From NCBI GenBank assembly GCA_963611755.1, contig CAVDTK010000017.1, forward strand, positions 1-23,850: a stretch of DNA of 23,850 bases. Direction: 5' to 3'. This DNA is from Paratractidigestivibacter sp963611755 (GTDB taxonomy: Bacteria; Actinomycetota; Coriobacteriia; Coriobacteriales; Atopobiaceae). The notes beneath the pieces are model-generated. The model was given only the letters and a program-made list of their open reading frames with translations. It searched no databases and was not told the DNA's origin. The translations under genes were made by a program, and so were the position numbers. Of this stretch, positions 23,254 to 23,850 are shown piece after piece (positions within the stretch are counted from its first letter, which is position 1; the number at the start of each line of letters is the position of its first letter).

Positions 23254-23551
23254 GGTCTTCTCCCCTAGCGTCTGATGATTAGGCATGCACATCTTATCCG
23301 CAGGCCATAGGGGTTGCCAGAGCTAAACGTTCCATTGATAAACAGTGGCAACAAAATCGCGCGGCACGACATGGGGCTCAGGTCATCACTGCAAATTCGG
23401 AGGGGTTGTCTGGTGCTCATGGGCAATGAAAGCGAGAAGGGCACGCGGCATCAGACAACCCTCGATTTTGCAAGCAGAAACCCGCCGAGAAAAGAAAAGC
23501 CCCTCGGACGCCATGTCCAAGGGGCTTCGAAATTCGCTTAAGCGCTACAGC
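23254..23551 (-). other. rpsJ-phosphatase intergenic region with two inverted repeats
   Basis: This 298-base gap holds, besides the rpsJ terminator, a 10-bp perfect inverted repeat GGGTTGTCTG (23403-23412)/CAGACAACCC (23452-23461). This can extend to 14 pairs with one G-U on the + strand. A 7-bp repeat, GTTGCCA (23313-23319)/TGGCAAC (23346-23352), is also present. A weak promoter for the phosphatase may be CTGGCA (23315-23320) with TAAGAT (23291-23296) at 18 bp on the - strand. I see no convincing gene here; the + strand frame crossing it has no credible start and runs through the terminator. Confidence 0.5.
23488..23527 (-). terminator. Strong intrinsic terminator after rpsJ
   Basis: Complementary arms at 23515-23527 and 23497-23509 make a 13-bp stem (AAGCCCC...GGAC core) with a 5-nt loop. 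The single non-Watson-Crick position is a G-U on the - strand RNA but a C-A mismatch on the +, which supports - strand function. UUCUUUUCU follows. It begins about 25 bases after the rpsJ stop. Confidence 0.92.
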
Positions 23552-23850
23552 TTAGAGCTTGATCTCGATGTCGACGCCAGCGGGGAGGTCGAGACGCATC
23601 AGCGAGTCGACGGTGCTGGAAGAGGGATCGAGGATGTCGATGAGGCGCTTGTGGGTGCGCATCTCGAACTCGTCACGGGAATCCTTGTCCTTGTGCGGCG
23701 AGCGGATGACGCAGTACAGGTTGCGCTCGGTCGGCAGGGGGATGGGGCCGCTAACGCGGGCACCGGTCTTCTGAGCGGTGTCGACGATGAGCTTCGCGGA
23801 CTGATCAACGACCTCGTGGTCATAGCCCTTGAGGCGGATCCTGATCTTCT
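23552..23850 (-). CDS. rpsJ: Ribosomal protein uS10 (first few residues outside window)
   Basis: 99 codons of S10 are visible, from KIRIRLKGYDHEVVDQSAKLI to the end VDIEIKL. Family segments GPIPLPTERNLYCVIRSPHKD and FEMRTHKRLIDILDP are intact. Comparison with the usual N-terminus suggests only a few residues are cut off. S10 is a 30S head protein and, with NusB, a transcription antitermination factor. It normally heads the S10 operon, directly followed by rplC; here a terminator follows within 25 bases, so it probably ends the upstream unit. Confidence 0.97.
   Translation of the reverse strand, partial: KIRIRLKGYDHEVVDQSAKLIVDTAQKTGARVSGPIPLPTERNLYCVIRSPHKDKDSRDEFEMRTHKRLIDILDPSSSTVDSLMRLDLPAGVDIEIKL

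Noticed and set aside
23314..23541. 75-codon + strand frame in the rpsJ-phosphatase gap
   Set aside because: The start is a TTG without suitable spacing to a ribosome-binding site, the frame runs through the rpsJ terminator, and the product has no recognisable pattern.

Overview
The window looks like a chromosomal segment of a strictly anaerobic, fairly high-GC actinobacterium, most probably a member of the Coriobacteriia (Collinsella/Olsenella-like). That placement is inferred from the GC-rich coding bias, the actinobacterial look of the ribosomal proteins (L17 with an acidic Ala/Glu tail, zinc-type S14 and L36), a four-cysteine zinc-lid adenylate kinase, and a rubrerythrin gene. No species can be named from the sequence alone.

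Left end (1-6660), accessory and surface functions. The 3' end of a rubrerythrin gene (+) is followed by an unusual nested inverted-repeat structure. Then come three family-2 glycosyltransferases (one on +, two on -), a membrane-anchored protein that resembles a LytR-CpsA-Psr (LCP) domain without its usual key residues, and a putative heavy-metal/manganese exporter with a His/Cys-rich loop. The tRNA pseudouridine synthase gene truA then leads into the ribosomal cluster. The glycosyltransferases and the LCP-like protein suggest a role in cell-surface polysaccharide synthesis, but no polymerase or flippase is present.

Centre and right (6755-22420), the ribosomal protein superoperon, all on the - strand. 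In transcription order (right to left) the genes are rplC-rplD-rplW-rplB-rpsS-rplV-rpsC-rplP-rpmC-rpsQ-rplN-rplX, then rplE-rpsZ-rpsH-rplF-rplR-rpsE-rpmD-rplO-secY, then adk-map-infA-rpmJ-rpsM-rpsK-rpsD-rpoA-rplQ. Gene order is the familiar S10-spc-alpha order, but it is punctuated. A strong intrinsic terminator plus a new promoter separates rplX from rplE. Another terminator sits directly before the adk ribosome-binding site, and a third separates rplQ from truA. Several other gaps carry stable hairpins without a U tract.

Right end (22645-23850). rpsJ (S10), normally the first gene of this operon, is cut off from rplC by its own strong terminator and by a histidine-phosphatase gene. rplC has its own recognisable promoter and a leader of about 115 nt. 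The gap between rpsJ and the phosphatase gene contains two inverted repeats.

I found no CRISPR array, tRNA, rRNA, insertion sequence or phage gene. The least explained signals are the punctuated operon with its candidate leader RNAs, a frequent strand-biased octamer (GGCGAGAA/TTCTCGCC), the nested inverted repeat at 316-422, and the LCP-like protein lacking its signature residues.
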